This document shows, piece after piece, positions 55,232 through 64,000 of a stretch of DNA of 64,000 bases (the first letter of the stretch is position 1; each line of letters opens with the position of its first letter). A model generated the notes under the pieces. The model was given only the letters and a program-made list of their open reading frames with translations, had not been told where the DNA came from and ran no database searches. Origin of the DNA: Albidovulum aestuarii (GTDB taxonomy: Bacteria; Pseudomonadota; Alphaproteobacteria; Rhodobacterales; Rhodobacteraceae); NCBI RefSeq assembly GCF_029961185.1, contig NZ_JASBQQ010000002.1, forward strand, positions 558,001 through 622,000, given 5' to 3'. A program made the translations under genes and the position numbers.

Positions 55232-55813
55232 CTACAACCGCTGGACCGAGAGCACGAAGACACCCAAGTCTGAACCCACGGCGAATATTCGCAGGCTTTG
55301 GGGTGCCGTTGACGCAAGCAGACCCCTGCCAGGACCAAGAGGAAATGGGCTCCAATAGGACGGCACTGTGATGCAGCCTTCAATGGAAGCGCTGTGAAGA
55401 TGTGCTCCTGCGGGGCAGTGACCGATTTCCGCATTTGTCTCGATCGTGCTGAACTGGGCTACAAACTTCGCTGAAACAAATGGAACACCGACTAAAACAA
55501 TGGCGTTCATCGACGCGGCTGCGAGGATTGGAAACACCACCCACGCAGTAGCGAAACTCTGATTGAATAACAAAGGCGGAGTTGGTGGTTTTGACCGCGC
55601 CACCTTGCACTCGAAGCGATAGACAAACACACCAAACAGCAGCGAAACCAAAAGACTTGGCGGAAGGGCAACCGAAAGCCAGCGACGGCTGATCAAGAAG
55701 TCACCCGAAAGCGCAATTCCAACGATGACCATGAGCGCCAAACCGCAGCTTACGACCACCAGCCACGGCAACTTAGCGTTTAACTTTGTGAGGAAAAGCC
55801 TCCCAGACCTCAC
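55232..55813 (-). CDS. low-GC membrane protein coupled to rpoD, function unknown
   Basis: A 193-residue protein with three hydrophobic helices (about 16-36, 43-67 and 85-113: [65 protein letters not shown]) and a C-terminal soluble part with two Cys (GHCPAG, EGCITV). Its GTG start overlaps the rpoD stop as GTGA. Base composition is lower in GC than rpoD, hinting at recent insertion behind the sigma factor gene. No family recognised; an antisense artefact is unlikely given the helices. Confidence 0.55.
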   Translation of the reverse strand: MRSGRLFLTKLNAKLPWLVVVSCGLALMVIVGIALSGDFLISRRWLSVALPPSLLVSLLFGVFVYRFECKVARSKPPTPPLLFNQSFATAWVVFPILAAASMNAIVLVGVPFVSAKFVAQFSTIETNAEIGHCPAGAHLHSASIEGCITVPSYWSPFPLGPGRGLLASTAPQSLRIFAVGSDLGVFVLSVQRL

Positions 55814-57798
55814 TGATCCAAGAAACTCCGGAGCTTCCGCGACCGCGACGGATGCTTCAGCTTCCTCAAGGCCTTCGCCTCGATCTGGCGGATGCGTTCG
55901 CGGGTGACGCTGAACTGCTGGCCCACCTCCTCCAGCGTATGATCAGTGTTCATGCCGATGCCGAAACGCATGCGCAGGACGCGTTCCTCGCGCGGCGTCA
56001 GCGAGGCCAGCACCCGCGTCGTCGTCTCTTTCAGGTTTTCCTGAATGGCCGAATCCAAGGGCAGGATCGCGTTCTTGTCCTCAATGAAATCGCCGAGCTG
56101 GCTGTCTTCCTCGTCGCCGATGGGCGTTTCGAGCGAAATCGGTTCCTTGGCGATCTTCATCACCTTGCGGACCTTCTCGAGCGGCATCTGCAGCTTTTCG
56201 GCCAGTTCCTCGGGCGTCGGCTCGCGGCCGATCTCGTGCAGCATCTGGCGGCCGGTGCGCACCAGCTTGTTGATCGTCTCGATCATATGGACCGGGATGC
56301 GGATCGTGCGGGCCTGATCGGCGATCGACCGGGTGATCGCCTGGCGGATCCACCATGTCGCATAAGTGGAAAACTTGTAGCCGCGGCGGTATTCGAACTT
56401 ATCCACGGCCTTCATCAGGCCGATATTGCCTTCCTGAATGAGATCAAGGAACTGCAGGCCGCGGTTGGTGTATTTCTTGGCGATGGAGATGACCAGACGC
56501 AGGTTCGCTTCTACCATTTCCTTCTTGGCCTGCCGGGCTTCCTTCTCGCCCTTCTGGACCTGATTCACGATGCGGCGGAATTCCGAAATGTCGACACCGA
56601 CATACTGGCCGACCTGCGCCATCTCGGCGCGCAAAGCCTCCACCTTGTCCTGCGACTTCTCGATCAGCCCCTGCCAGCCGCGCCCGGCCTTTTCGGCCAT
56701 GCGGTCAAGCCATGTCGGGTCAAGCTCATAGCCACGGTATTCGTCGATGAATTCGCGCCGGTTGATGCGGGCCTGATCGGCGAGCTTCACCATGTTCGAG
56801 TCGATCGACATGATCTTGCGGTTGATGCCGTAAAGCTGGTCGATCAGCGCCTCGATCCGGTTGTTGTGCAGGTGAAGTTCGTTCACCAGCGTCACAATCT
56901 CTGAGCGCAGCTTCTGATAGGCGGTCTCATCGGCGAGCGAGAATGTCCCGTCCTCGTTCAGCGTCGCCGACATCCGCAGGTCCTGCATTTCCGAGAGCTG
57001 CACATAGTCGCGGGCGATGATTTCCAGCATCTCCAGCACGCGCGGCTTGAGGGCCGCTTCCATCGCGGCAAGCGACATGTTCGAGGCGTCGTCCTCATCG
57101 TCGTCGTCGTCATCGGCCTTGGCGATCGGATTGCCGTCAGCGTCCAGCTCGGGCTCATCGTCCCCGCTCTTCGTCTGGGGCGAGGTTGCGGCGCCCTCGA
57201 CGACCGGTTCGACCTGATCGTCATCTTCCATCGAGCGGCCGAAGGTCGCCTCAAGGTCGATGACATCGCGCAGCAGAATGTCTTCGTTCAGAAGTTCGTC
57301 GCGCCAGATGGTGATGGCCTGAAAGGTCAGCGGGCTTTCGCAGAGTCCCGCGATCATCGTGTTGCGGCCCGCCTCAATCCGCTTGGCGATGGCGATCTCG
57401 CCCTCGCGGCTCAGCAGTTCGACCGTGCCCATTTCGCGCAGATACATCCGCACCGGGTCATCGGTGCGATCCAGCGTCTCGCCCGAGGAGGTGGCAACAG
57501 TCACTTCGCGCGAGGTCGACGTTTCCACAACCGCGCTCGAGGAAGAATTGTCGGCCTCATCGGCCTCGTCATCCTCAATGACGTTGATGCCCATTTCCGA
57601 AAGCATCGACATGACGTCCTCGATCTGCTCGGAGGACACCTGTTCGGGCGGAAGCACCTGATTGAGCTGGTCATAGGTGATGTAGCCGCGCTCACGCGCA
57701 TCGGCGATCATCTTCTTGACCGCAGCCTGAGACATGTCGAGCGTATGCTCGTTGTCGTCGGTGGCGGGCTTCTGCTCGTCGGTGTCCTTGGCGGCCAT
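55810..57798 (-). CDS. rpoD: RNA polymerase primary sigma factor (sigma70)
   Basis: A 662-residue housekeeping sigma factor. Region 1.1 lies at about 20-95, region 1.2 has [21 protein letters not shown], and an acidic non-conserved region (about 195-245) carries DDDDDEDD. Regions 2.1-2.4 contain [42 protein letters not shown] and [15 protein letters not shown]. Region 4.2 has [30 protein letters not shown] 57798 follows AAAGGAG. It lies 109 bp downstream of dnaG, the conserved dnaG-rpoD order, with a cluster of GANTC sites in the spacer. Confidence 0.97.
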   Translation of the reverse strand: MAAKDTDEQKPATDDNEHTLDMSQAAVKKMIADARERGYITYDQLNQVLPPEQVSSEQIEDVMSMLSEMGINVIEDDEADEADNSSSSAVVETSTSREVTVATSSGETLDRTDDPVRMYLREMGTVELLSREGEIAIAKRIEAGRNTMIAGLCESPLTFQAITIWRDELLNEDILLRDVIDLEATFGRSMEDDDQVEPVVEGAATSPQTKSGDDEPELDADGNPIAKADDDDDDEDDASNMSLAAMEAALKPRVLEMLEIIARDYVQLSEMQDLRMSATLNEDGTFSLADETAYQKLRSEIVTLVNELHLHNNRIEALIDQLYGINRKIMSIDSNMVKLADQARINRREFIDEYRGYELDPTWLDRMAEKAGRGWQGLIEKSQDKVEALRAEMAQVGQYVGVDISEFRRIVNQVQKGEKEARQAKKEMVEANLRLVISIAKKYTNRGLQFLDLIQEGNIGLMKAVDKFEYRRGYKFSTYATWWIRQAITRSIADQARTIRIPVHMIETINKLVRTGRQMLHEIGREPTPEELAEKLQMPLEKVRKVMKIAKEPISLETPIGDEEDSQLGDFIEDKNAILPLDSAIQENLKETTTRVLASLTPREERVLRMRFGIGMNTDHTLEEVGQQFSVTRERIRQIEAKALRKLKHPSRSRKLRSFLDQ

Positions 57799-57818
57799 CG
57801 GGGCTCCTTTACGTCGCG

Positions 57819-57909
57819 GGCGAATCGCTGGGGCTGCGAATCGGTTCTGGTCTTGTAGCGAATCGCCGGACCGAATCACAGGGGCCGGGGTCCTGCGGGC
57901 GGGCGATTC
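57819..57909. promoter_or_regulatory. cluster of five GANTC (CcrM-type) sites upstream of rpoD
   Basis: GAATC at 57822, 57838, 57860 and 57873 and GATTC at 57905, four of them in the repeated context (G)CGAATC. They cover 24-111 bp upstream of the rpoD ATG. GANTC is the target of the alphaproteobacterial cell-cycle methylase CcrM, and promoters with such sites can be controlled by GcrA. The sites are seen; regulation is inferred. Confidence 0.6.
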
Positions 57910-59842
57910 AGTGTTTCTTCTTTTCCCAGGCGGCGGTGTCGATCAGGCGCTGCAATTCCGCTGAAAGGGCTGCACGGTCCTCGCCCATATCGCTGTCGTC
58001 GTCCAGCTTCGACCGGCCCGCCCTGTGCCGGGCTTCAGCGGCTTGTGACAGTCGCCAAGTCACACCCTCGTCAGCCAGTCCGCCAAGATCCTCCATCGCC
58101 TCGGCCACCTCCGCCTCAGCGCCACGCCGCGCCTCCAGCTTGGCCAGCTCCTCTGCCAGGCACATCGCCGCAAGTTCGGCATTGTCGGCATAACGCACCG
58201 GGGGGGCTGTCTGGACGTGGGCGAGGCCCATCAGCTTTTCAAGGTCCTGCCCAGCCAAGTCCACGATTTTCGTCCCGATATCGCCCGCCTCGTGCGCGGC
58301 GACCAGCAGCGCATGGCGCAGCCGTTCATGCCCCGCATCGCGCATCTCAACGGTCTCCAGCTGGCTTTCAAAACGCGAAATGCAACCGGGATGGGTAATG
58401 GCGATGGCAAGGATCATCGCCTCGCGCAGATAGTCCTCGACCTCCGCCCCCGATGCGGCGGCCAGAAGCGAGGCTTTCGTCACCGGCAGGGGCTGCTGCA
58501 GCATCGGTTTCCACTTGCCGCCGCGCGTCGAAGCGGGGCCACGGCCGACAGGACGGTTGGAGCCGAACAGGTCCCAGCGCAGCCGTTTGATTTCCTCGCC
58601 GTAATGGGCGCGGATCGAGGGGTCGGCGATGCGTCTGATGGCCTCTCGCAGAGACTTGTCGAGCGTCGCCTTCCGCTCGGGGCTGTCGAAGACGCGGCCC
58701 TCGGTCTCCCGCCGCCAGAGCAGATTGACCATCGGCTGCGCTGCCTCGACCAGCTTCGCCATCGCCTCGCGGCCACGAAGCTTGATCAGATCGTCGGGGT
58801 CCATGCCTTCGGGCAGGATGACGAAGCGCAGCCCCTGCCCCGCCTCCAGCATTGGCAGCGCAAGGTCGACCAGCCGGGTCGCCGCGCGAATACCAGCTGT
58901 ATCGCCGTCGAGCATGATCAGCGGTTCCGGCGACAGTCGCCACAAGAGCCGCAACTGATCCTCGGTGATCGCCGTGCCCAAAGGTGCCACGGCGGCCTCG
59001 AACCCCGCGCTGACAAGCGCGATCACGTCCATGTAGCCTTCGGCGACGATGAGCGGCTGGCCCTTGCCCGCCGCCTCGCGCGCCGGCCCGTGATTGTAGA
59101 GGCTGCGGCCCTTGTCGAAGAGGTCTGTCTCGGGCGAATTGAGGTATTTCGCGTTGTCATTCGGGTCCATCGCCCGCCCGCCAAAGGCGATGCAGCGGCC
59201 GCGCGGATCGCGGATCGGAAAGATGATGCGGTTGCGGAAGACGTCATAGGGCGCCTTGCCCTTGGTCGATGGCTTGGCAAGCCCCGCGCCAAGGATCAGG
59301 TCCTCGGCGATGCCCCGCGCACGGAGCGCATCCCAGAGCCCCTGCCAGCCTTCGGGCGCAAAGCCGATCTCGAACCGGTCCTGCGCCGCCTCGGAAAGCT
59401 TGCGCCGCGCCAGATAGTCCCGCGCCGCCGCCCCGGCTGCGGTCTTCAACTGCAGCCGGTAGTGACGAAGCGCCTCTTCCATCACCCCGGCCAGTTCGGT
59501 CCGCCGGTCGGCGCGCTCGGCCGCCTTCGGGTCGGCGACGGGCATCTGCATGCCCGCCTCGCGCGCAAGGGTTTCGACCGCCTCCATGAAGGACATGTTC
59601 TCGGCATCCTTCAGGAAGGAAATCGCGTCGCCCTTCGCGTGGCAGCCAAAGCAGTAAAAATAGCCCTTACGGTCATCGACGTGGAACGAAGCGGTCTTTT
59701 CCTGATGGAACGGGCACGGCGCCCAAAGATCGCCCTTGGCCTGATTGGACTTGCGGTTGTCCCATGTCACCTTGCGCCCGACCACGTGGGAAAGCGTGGT
59801 GCGGGTGCGGAGTTCGTCAAGGAAACCGGGCGGCAGACTCAT
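57908..59842 (-). CDS. dnaG: DNA primase
   Basis: A 644-residue replication primase. The N-terminal zinc domain is [29 protein letters not shown] (Cys/His/Cys/Cys). The catalytic core has [21 protein letters not shown], and the Toprim fold has [12 protein letters not shown] and [10 protein letters not shown]. The C-terminal helicase-binding domain (about 430-644) is diverged, as is usual. ATG 59842 ([14 protein letters not shown]) fits the family; the upstream extension runs through repeat copy C. Confidence 0.96.
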   Translation of the reverse strand: MSLPPGFLDELRTRTTLSHVVGRKVTWDNRKSNQAKGDLWAPCPFHQEKTASFHVDDRKGYFYCFGCHAKGDAISFLKDAENMSFMEAVETLAREAGMQMPVADPKAAERADRRTELAGVMEEALRHYRLQLKTAAGAAARDYLARRKLSEAAQDRFEIGFAPEGWQGLWDALRARGIAEDLILGAGLAKPSTKGKAPYDVFRNRIIFPIRDPRGRCIAFGGRAMDPNDNAKYLNSPETDLFDKGRSLYNHGPAREAAGKGQPLIVAEGYMDVIALVSAGFEAAVAPLGTAITEDQLRLLWRLSPEPLIMLDGDTAGIRAATRLVDLALPMLEAGQGLRFVILPEGMDPDDLIKLRGREAMAKLVEAAQPMVNLLWRRETEGRVFDSPERKATLDKSLREAIRRIADPSIRAHYGEEIKRLRWDLFGSNRPVGRGPASTRGGKWKPMLQQPLPVTKASLLAAASGAEVEDYLREAMILAIAITHPGCISRFESQLETVEMRDAGHERLRHALLVAAHEAGDIGTKIVDLAGQDLEKLMGLAHVQTAPPVRYADNAELAAMCLAEELAKLEARRGAEAEVAEAMEDLGGLADEGVTWRLSQAAEARHRAGRSKLDDDSDMGEDRAALSAELQRLIDTAAWEKKKH

Positions 59843-59877
59843 CCGGCGAATATCGGCCCTGAACCCTGCCGGGGCAA

Positions 59878-59932
59878 GGGGGCTGTCTGCCCCCTCTTGC
59901 CGCTTTCGCGGCAATTCACCCCCGAGAGTATT
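59878..59932 (-). repeat. structured intergenic repeat, copy C
   Basis: Read on the minus strand: head AATACTCTCGGGGGTGAA (59932-59915), hairpin TTGCCGC-GAAA-GCGGCAA (59914-59897), then GAGGGGGC..GCCCCC hairpin (59896-59878). It has the same order as copies A and B with a different stem sequence and a GAAA loop. It precedes the dnaG start by 35 bp in sense orientation. Confidence 0.7.
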
Positions 59933-59960
59933 TCCCGACAGAAAGTGAGCCCGGCCTGTC

Positions 59961-60027
59961 ACTTTCTGTCTGACAATACTCCGGGGGAATCCCCGCGGTT
60001 ACGCGGGGATGGGGGCAGCGCCGCCCC
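59961..60027 (+). repeat. structured intergenic repeat, copy B
   Basis: Head AATACTCCGGGGGAA (59975-59989, identical to copy A), hairpin ATCCCCGCG-GTTA-CGCGGGGAT (59989-60010), tail GGGGGCAGCGCC..GCCCC (60011-60027). Upstream TCACTTTCTGTC (59959-59970) is the exact inverse of GACAGAAAGTGA (59937-59948) beside copy C, so B and C form one long inverted repeat between soxG and dnaG. Confidence 0.7.
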
Positions 60028-60040
60028 GCGCTTCGGTGTA

Positions 60041-60589
60041 TCAAAGCGCCGCAGTGCGTGCGGCGATTGCTTTCATGGCGTGGTGCAGTTCATGCACCGC
60101 CGAAGCAGCCATGGAGCGGAAGACCATGATCTCGAACGCCGCGTCTTCAGTCCGACACAGCACCATCATCATATGATTGAGCCCGGTCCGTGCGGCACTG
60201 CCGACCGGAAACGCCGTGGCCCGCAGGTCAAGCGGCACGAGCCGTGCCAGCACGGCCTCGGTCCCCGGCCCCTCCAGGCGCATCCGCGCCCAACCGTCCG
60301 ACTGGTCCGTCATTGCCGCGAGGTCATCAAGTCCGTCCGGTGTCACACCGATCAGGAAGGCCTGATCCCGGCCGCTCCAGACCGTCTTCGCCTCACCGTT
60401 CGCAAGCGACTGGCCCGGCTTCGGCCAACCGAGCCCCATCGCTTTCAACGCAGCGCCAAAAGCCCGGTCCTTGCCCGCGAGAGGGGCTACGGAAGTGATG
60501 CGCAAGGGGACGCATTCGCTCAGGGTCATTCCGGCTTCGGTGACGGGCAGCAGGCCGTCACAGGCGGTTTTCTCGATCAGGCTAGGCAC
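60041..60589 (-). CDS. soxG: sarcosine oxidase gamma subunit
   Basis: A 182-residue subunit of the cytosolic heterotetrameric sarcosine oxidase. PLAGKDRAFGAALKAMGLGWPKPGQSLANGEAKTVWSGRDQAFLIG resembles the folate-binding YgfZ/GcvT-like fold of SoxG, and FEIMVFRSMAASAVHELHHAM is the typical C-terminus. Its start overlaps the soxA stop by 8 nt. It is the last gene of soxBDAG. Confidence 0.9.
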   Translation of the reverse strand: MPSLIEKTACDGLLPVTEAGMTLSECVPLRITSVAPLAGKDRAFGAALKAMGLGWPKPGQSLANGEAKTVWSGRDQAFLIGVTPDGLDDLAAMTDQSDGWARMRLEGPGTEAVLARLVPLDLRATAFPVGSAARTGLNHMMMVLCRTEDAAFEIMVFRSMAASAVHELHHAMKAIAARTAAL

Positions 60590-63521
60590 GGGCGCGTCCT
60601 CCCTCCGGGTCGAAGAAGACCGGGTTCATCACTTCGCAGATCACATCCGTCCCCCTGAGATGATCAACCAGCCGGATGCGTTCGCCATGCCGGGCGCGGC
60701 CATTCTTCAGGAAGGCGAGCCCGAGATATGTCTTAAGCACGGGCGAGTAACCGACAGACGTGACATATCCCTGATCGTTCACGCGCACCGGATCGGCACC
60801 TTCGTTGAAGAGATGCGCGCCCGCGCCGATCTGGCGCGACATCGGAATGGGTCGCAGGCCGACCAATTGTTCGCGTTCCGGACCGACAAGGCCCGGGCGT
60901 TGGCTTGCCCCTTTGCCGATGCAGTCCTTCTTGCCCGAAATCATACCCTCCATGCCGATATCGAAGGCCGTCACGCGGCCATGAATTTCGGCATGGGTGA
61001 TGAAGCCCTTCTCTATCCGAAGGACATTCAGAGCCTCCATTCCATAGGCGCCACCACCGAGGCTTTCTGCCCGGGCGACAAGATCGCGGTAAAGCGCTTC
61101 GCCATAGCGGGCGGGTACGGCGATTTCATAGCCAAGCTCGCCCGAGAAGGAGATGCGGAAGAGCCGTGCGTTCACATCCATCAGCCGGACATCAGTGACC
61201 CCAAGGAAAGGCGGCGTGGTCACATCGATCGGGGTTTCAAGGACCGAGTTCAGAAGCTCGCGCGCGAGCGGCCCGGCGACCGCGAACTGCGCCCACTGCT
61301 CGGTGACCGAGATCATGCGGACATCCCAACCCGGGCAATGCGCCTGCTGGACAAATTCCAGATGCCGCATCACCTGCCCTGCCGCCGCCGTGGTGGTGGT
61401 CATCAGGTAGTGCCCCTCGGCCAGACAGGCCGTGGTGCCGTCATCCATGATCAGCCCGTCCTCGCGCAGCATCAGCCCATAGCGCACGCGGCCCGGCTTC
61501 AGCGTCGAGAAGGTGTTGGTGTAGACGAGGTCAAGGAATCGCGCCGTGTCCTTGCCCTGAAGGTCGATCTTGCCGAGCGTCGAGACGTCGCAAATGCCGA
61601 CCCGGTCGCGCACCATCATAACCTCGCGGTCGCAACTGTCGCGCCAGGTCTTCTCGCCCGGACGCGGGAAGTACGAGGGCCGGTACCAGAGCCCCGCCTC
61701 GATCATCGGCGCGCCGCGTTCGCGGGCGGCCTTGTCGGAGGTCGTGAAGCGCTGTGGGGCAAAGCCCGCGCCCTGCCCGCCTGCGCCCATCGCGGCGATG
61801 GAGACGGGCGTATAGGGTGGGCGGAAGGTTGTCGTTCCGGTTTCCGGGATACCGCGCCCGGTCGCATCGGCAAGGATCGCGAGGGCCGCGACGTTGGAGT
61901 TCTTGCCCTGATCGGGCGCCATTCCTTGCGTCGTGTAGCGCTTCATATGCTCGACAGAGCGGAAATTTTCCTGCGCCGCCAGCCGCACGTCCTTTGTCGT
62001 CACGTCATTGGCGAAATCGAGCCAGGCGCGGTGCTTCGGTTCCGGCACTTCCCAATAGGCGCGCATCCTGACCGCACCATCCTCGGCCTCGGGCATGTCC
62101 ACCTTCTTCGGTTTCCGGCCCAGAGCCTCCAGCGCCGCCTCTGCCGCCGCCACACCTTGGGCAAGACAGGCACGGGTGGAAAACGCTCCGTTCGCAGAAC
62201 CCGCCGCCTCCAGCCCCGGCACCATGCCGGGCTTCGGCACGAAAGCCGCGATATCCTCGCGCCACACGGGACGGCCATTCATATGGCAGGTCAGATGAAG
62301 CGCGGGGTTCCAGCCGCCCGAAACGGCAAGGCAATCGCTGACGATCCGCGAAATCTGGCCCGATTTGTCGGCGATAACCACGTCCCGTAGCCCCTTGCGG
62401 CCGACCGTGTCGATGATCCTGTAACCTGCATAGACGGGGAAGTCGCCCGCAACCTCTACATCCTCGCGCACGTCGATCAGGGCGGCGATGCGGACCCCAG
62501 CGGCAGAGAGGTCGCGGGCGGTGCGGTGGGCATCGTCGTTGTTGGCGAAGATCGTGACAGCATGGCCGGGCGCCACGCCCCAGCGGTTCAGATAGGCCCT
62601 GACCGCGCCCGCCGTCATGATGCCGGGCCTGTCGTTGTTGGAGAACGCGATCTGGCGTTCATGCGCGCCCGAGGCGAGCACCGCCCGTTTCGCCACGATC
62701 CGCCAGAAGCATTCGCGCGGCAGATCCTTCGGCGGGTTGGCGACATGCAGCCCAACCCGTTCCAGCGCGCCATAAGTGCCGTCGTCATAGGCGCCGGTCA
62801 CCGTGGTGCGTGTCATCAGCCGGACATTCGGCATGGCATCCAGTTCGGCCACGATCCCGGCAGCCCAGTCTGCAGCGGGTTTGCCCGCGATTTCGAACGT
62901 CTCGGACAGGCAGCGGCCACCCATGCGGTGGTCTTCCTCGGCAAGGATCACTTCGGCCCCCGCACGAGCCGCCGTCAAAGCCGCCATGAGACCTGCGGGG
63001 CCGGAGCCGATGATCAGCAGGTCGCAGTGGGCCCAGGCCTTTTCATAGCTCTCGTCGTTATGCTTGCCGGAAAGGGCACCGAGCCCCGCCGCGCGGCGGA
63101 TCGCGGGTTCATAGAGCTTTTCCCAGAATGCACGCGGCCACATGAAGGTCTTGTAGTAAAAGCCCGCGCTGAAGAACGGTGCGAAGAGGTCGTTGACCGC
63201 CATCACGTCCATGTTAACCGAGGGCCATGCGTTTTGGCCCCGCGCTTCCAGTCCGTCATGGATCTCCTGCACCGTCGCGCGGACGTTCGGCACCTGCGCG
63301 GCGCCTTTACCTACTGTCACCAGCGCGTTCGGCTCCTCCGACCCTGCGGTCATCACGCCCCTCGGGCGGTGATACTTGAAGGACCGGCCAAAGACCTTCA
63401 CGTCCGAGGCCAGAAGCGCCGAGGCGAGCGTATCGCCCTCGAACCCGGTATAGTCCTTGCCGTCGAAGCGGAAGCCGACCGTCTTTGCGCGGTCGATCAG
63501 CCCCTTGCCCGCGATCCTCAT
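60582..63521 (-). CDS. soxA: sarcosine oxidase alpha subunit
   Basis: A 979-residue subunit that, with SoxB, oxidises sarcosine to glycine, transferring the methyl group to tetrahydrofolate and electrons to O2. An N-terminal 2Fe-2S-like fold (about 10-95, FEGDTLASALLASDVKVFGRSFKYHRPRG) is followed by an NAD+-binding domain (LLIIGSGPAGLMAALTAARAG at about 170). The C-terminal half (about 590-970) is the GcvT-like folate domain (GICDVSTLGKIDLQGKDTARFLD, YEIAVPARYGEALY). It overlaps soxD by 4 nt. Confidence 0.96.
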   Translation of the reverse strand: MRIAGKGLIDRAKTVGFRFDGKDYTGFEGDTLASALLASDVKVFGRSFKYHRPRGVMTAGSEEPNALVTVGKGAAQVPNVRATVQEIHDGLEARGQNAWPSVNMDVMAVNDLFAPFFSAGFYYKTFMWPRAFWEKLYEPAIRRAAGLGALSGKHNDESYEKAWAHCDLLIIGSGPAGLMAALTAARAGAEVILAEEDHRMGGRCLSETFEIAGKPAADWAAGIVAELDAMPNVRLMTRTTVTGAYDDGTYGALERVGLHVANPPKDLPRECFWRIVAKRAVLASGAHERQIAFSNNDRPGIMTAGAVRAYLNRWGVAPGHAVTIFANNDDAHRTARDLSAAGVRIAALIDVREDVEVAGDFPVYAGYRIIDTVGRKGLRDVVIADKSGQISRIVSDCLAVSGGWNPALHLTCHMNGRPVWREDIAAFVPKPGMVPGLEAAGSANGAFSTRACLAQGVAAAEAALEALGRKPKKVDMPEAEDGAVRMRAYWEVPEPKHRAWLDFANDVTTKDVRLAAQENFRSVEHMKRYTTQGMAPDQGKNSNVAALAILADATGRGIPETGTTTFRPPYTPVSIAAMGAGGQGAGFAPQRFTTSDKAARERGAPMIEAGLWYRPSYFPRPGEKTWRDSCDREVMMVRDRVGICDVSTLGKIDLQGKDTARFLDLVYTNTFSTLKPGRVRYGLMLREDGLIMDDGTTACLAEGHYLMTTTTAAAGQVMRHLEFVQQAHCPGWDVRMISVTEQWAQFAVAGPLARELLNSVLETPIDVTTPPFLGVTDVRLMDVNARLFRISFSGELGYEIAVPARYGEALYRDLVARAESLGGGAYGMEALNVLRIEKGFITHAEIHGRVTAFDIGMEGMISGKKDCIGKGASQRPGLVGPEREQLVGLRPIPMSRQIGAGAHLFNEGADPVRVNDQGYVTSVGYSPVLKTYLGLAFLKNGRARHGERIRLVDHLRGTDVICEVMNPVFFDPEGGRARA

Positions 63522-63805
63522 GTCTTCTTTCCCCTCTTCGCGGGTTTTTTGCGGTCCGTCAGGAGGCGGGTCGCGGATATCTCATGCGTGACGGTGTTGC
63601 GCGTGACCTCAATCCAGGCCGAACAGCCAAGCTCGTGATACCAAAGATCGCGCGTCTCGCCTGCCGGGTTGTCACGCAGATGCAGGTAATCGTCCCATGC
63701 CTCGATGGGCGCACCTTCCGCCGGGCGGTTGGCATAGACAGCATCGCCATAATAGGTGAATTCACGCCGGTCGCGGGTGCCGCAGAGGGGACAGTTGATG
63801 CGCAT
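63518..63805 (-). CDS. soxD: sarcosine oxidase delta subunit
   Basis: A 95-residue zinc-binding subunit: INCPLCGTRDRREFTYYGDA gives two Cys and WYHELGCSAWIEVTRNTVTHEI gives His/Cys ligands. The basic tail KKPAKRGKK is usual. GGGAG lies upstream of the ATG. It is preceded by soxB after 9 bp and overlaps soxA as ATGA. Confidence 0.95.
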   Translation of the reverse strand: MRINCPLCGTRDRREFTYYGDAVYANRPAEGAPIEAWDDYLHLRDNPAGETRDLWYHELGCSAWIEVTRNTVTHEISATRLLTDRKKPAKRGKKT

Positions 63806-63814
63806 GGTTCTCCC

Positions 63815-64000
63815 TCAATGCAAATTGTGCTGCGACCCGGTGCCTTCTTCATCCAGAAGATGGCCCGTGACGAAACGGTTCAGGCGGAAGCGTCGGGCGT
63901 ACTCGTGGCTATCGCCGGTCGCCATCAGATGGGCCATGCACCAGCCCGAGGCAGGCACCGCCTTGAAGCCGCCGTAGTTCCAGCCGCAGTCGATATAGAG
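63815..64000 (-). CDS. soxB: sarcosine oxidase beta subunit, C-terminal part (truncated by window edge)
   Basis: The last 61 residues of SoxB, open to the right edge. DCGWNYGGFKAVPASGWCMAHLMATG is the conserved C-terminal part of the FAD-binding subunit, followed by FRLNRFVTGHLLDEEGTGSQHNLH and a TGA at 63815-63817. It is the first gene of the soxBDAG order on the minus strand; its start and promoter lie beyond the window. Confidence 0.95.
   Translation of the reverse strand, partial: LYIDCGWNYGGFKAVPASGWCMAHLMATGDSHEYARRFRLNRFVTGHLLDEEGTGSQHNLH

Noticed and set aside
52483-55813. The accessory patch as a genomic island, prophage or integrated element
   Set aside because: No integrase, tRNA target, att-like direct repeats or IS ends were seen; only composition shifts and REP/RAYT sequences support foreign origin of single genes.
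58217-62390. Long plus-strand open frames opposite dnaG and soxA
   Set aside because: Both are shadows of strongly conserved minus-strand genes; their predicted products are Arg/His-rich and without domains.

Overview
The window reads as a chromosomal segment of a GC-rich alphaproteobacterium, most likely a member of the Rhodobacterales (Roseobacter/Rhodobacter group). Pointers are the cobS/cobT pair of aerobic cobalamin synthesis, a soxBDAG heterotetrameric sarcosine oxidase operon, the glyQ/small membrane protein/glyS arrangement, an alphaproteobacterial HlyU-family protein, an RTX protein ending in a Hint domain, and a cluster of GANTC (CcrM-type) sites in front of rpoD. Genes are tightly packed, often with 1-14 nt overlaps, and no intergenic gap exceeds 300 bp. 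No rRNA, tRNA, CRISPR array, prophage or plasmid origin was seen.

Layout. 1-336: end of a tryptophan 2,3-dioxygenase gene. 0.6-3.9 kb: a large calcium-binding RTX/Hint secreted protein. 3.9-9 kb: a PuuD-like amidotransferase with its XRE/cupin regulator, a fasciclin protein with a DUF378 partner, an HbpS/GlcG-like protein and malate synthase G. 9-10.4 kb: an ArsR regulator with two SRPBCC proteins behind twin operators. 10.4-19.2 kb: aminopeptidase N, an SDR reductase, a lytic transglycosylase lipoprotein, small envelope proteins, an HxlR regulator with a divergent membrane protein, and gatB. 19.3-27.5 kb: two DUF4177 paralogues, a J-domain protein, a GFA/LysR divergent pair, exported MsrB, and cobS-x-cobT. 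27.5-33.3 kb: M24 aminopeptidase, DUF427 protein, ClC channel/transporter, D-lactate dehydrogenase-type flavoprotein. 33.4-37 kb: the glycyl-tRNA synthetase operon. 37-50.7 kb: a degenerate trypsin-like protein, two tandem TrkH subunits, a MarR/EamA divergent pair, a small kinase, DadA, choline-sulfatase, DacB, NadD, a MarR-GNAT fusion and DoxX. 50.8-55.8 kb: ettA, then an accessory patch with a low-GC orphan gene (possible HEPN), a REP-associated tyrosine transposase with REP sequences inside and downstream of it, a YciA-type thioesterase, HlyU and a low-GC membrane protein. 55.8-60 kb: rpoD and dnaG. 60-64 kb: soxBDAG, cut at the right edge.

Metabolically the window fits a marine-type heterotroph using methylated osmolytes and amino acids. 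Choline-sulfatase, sarcosine oxidase, D-amino acid dehydrogenase, D-lactate dehydrogenase and malate synthase G feed C1, glycine, glyoxylate and pyruvate pools. Many small regulators sit divergent from their likely targets, and several have readable palindromic operators.

The most unusual signals are non-coding. (1) Three copies of an intergenic element share a head (AATACTC..GGGGG), a hairpin whose stem sequence differs between copies but stays paired and has GNNA loops, and a G-rich second hairpin. (2) A RAYT gene carries an inverted pair of identical REPs inside its reading frame, and its stop codon overlaps another REP. (3) Five GANTC sites lie in about 90 bp before rpoD. (4) Twin ArsR operators are spaced exactly 50 bp, the proximal one enclosing the Shine-Dalgarno sequence.
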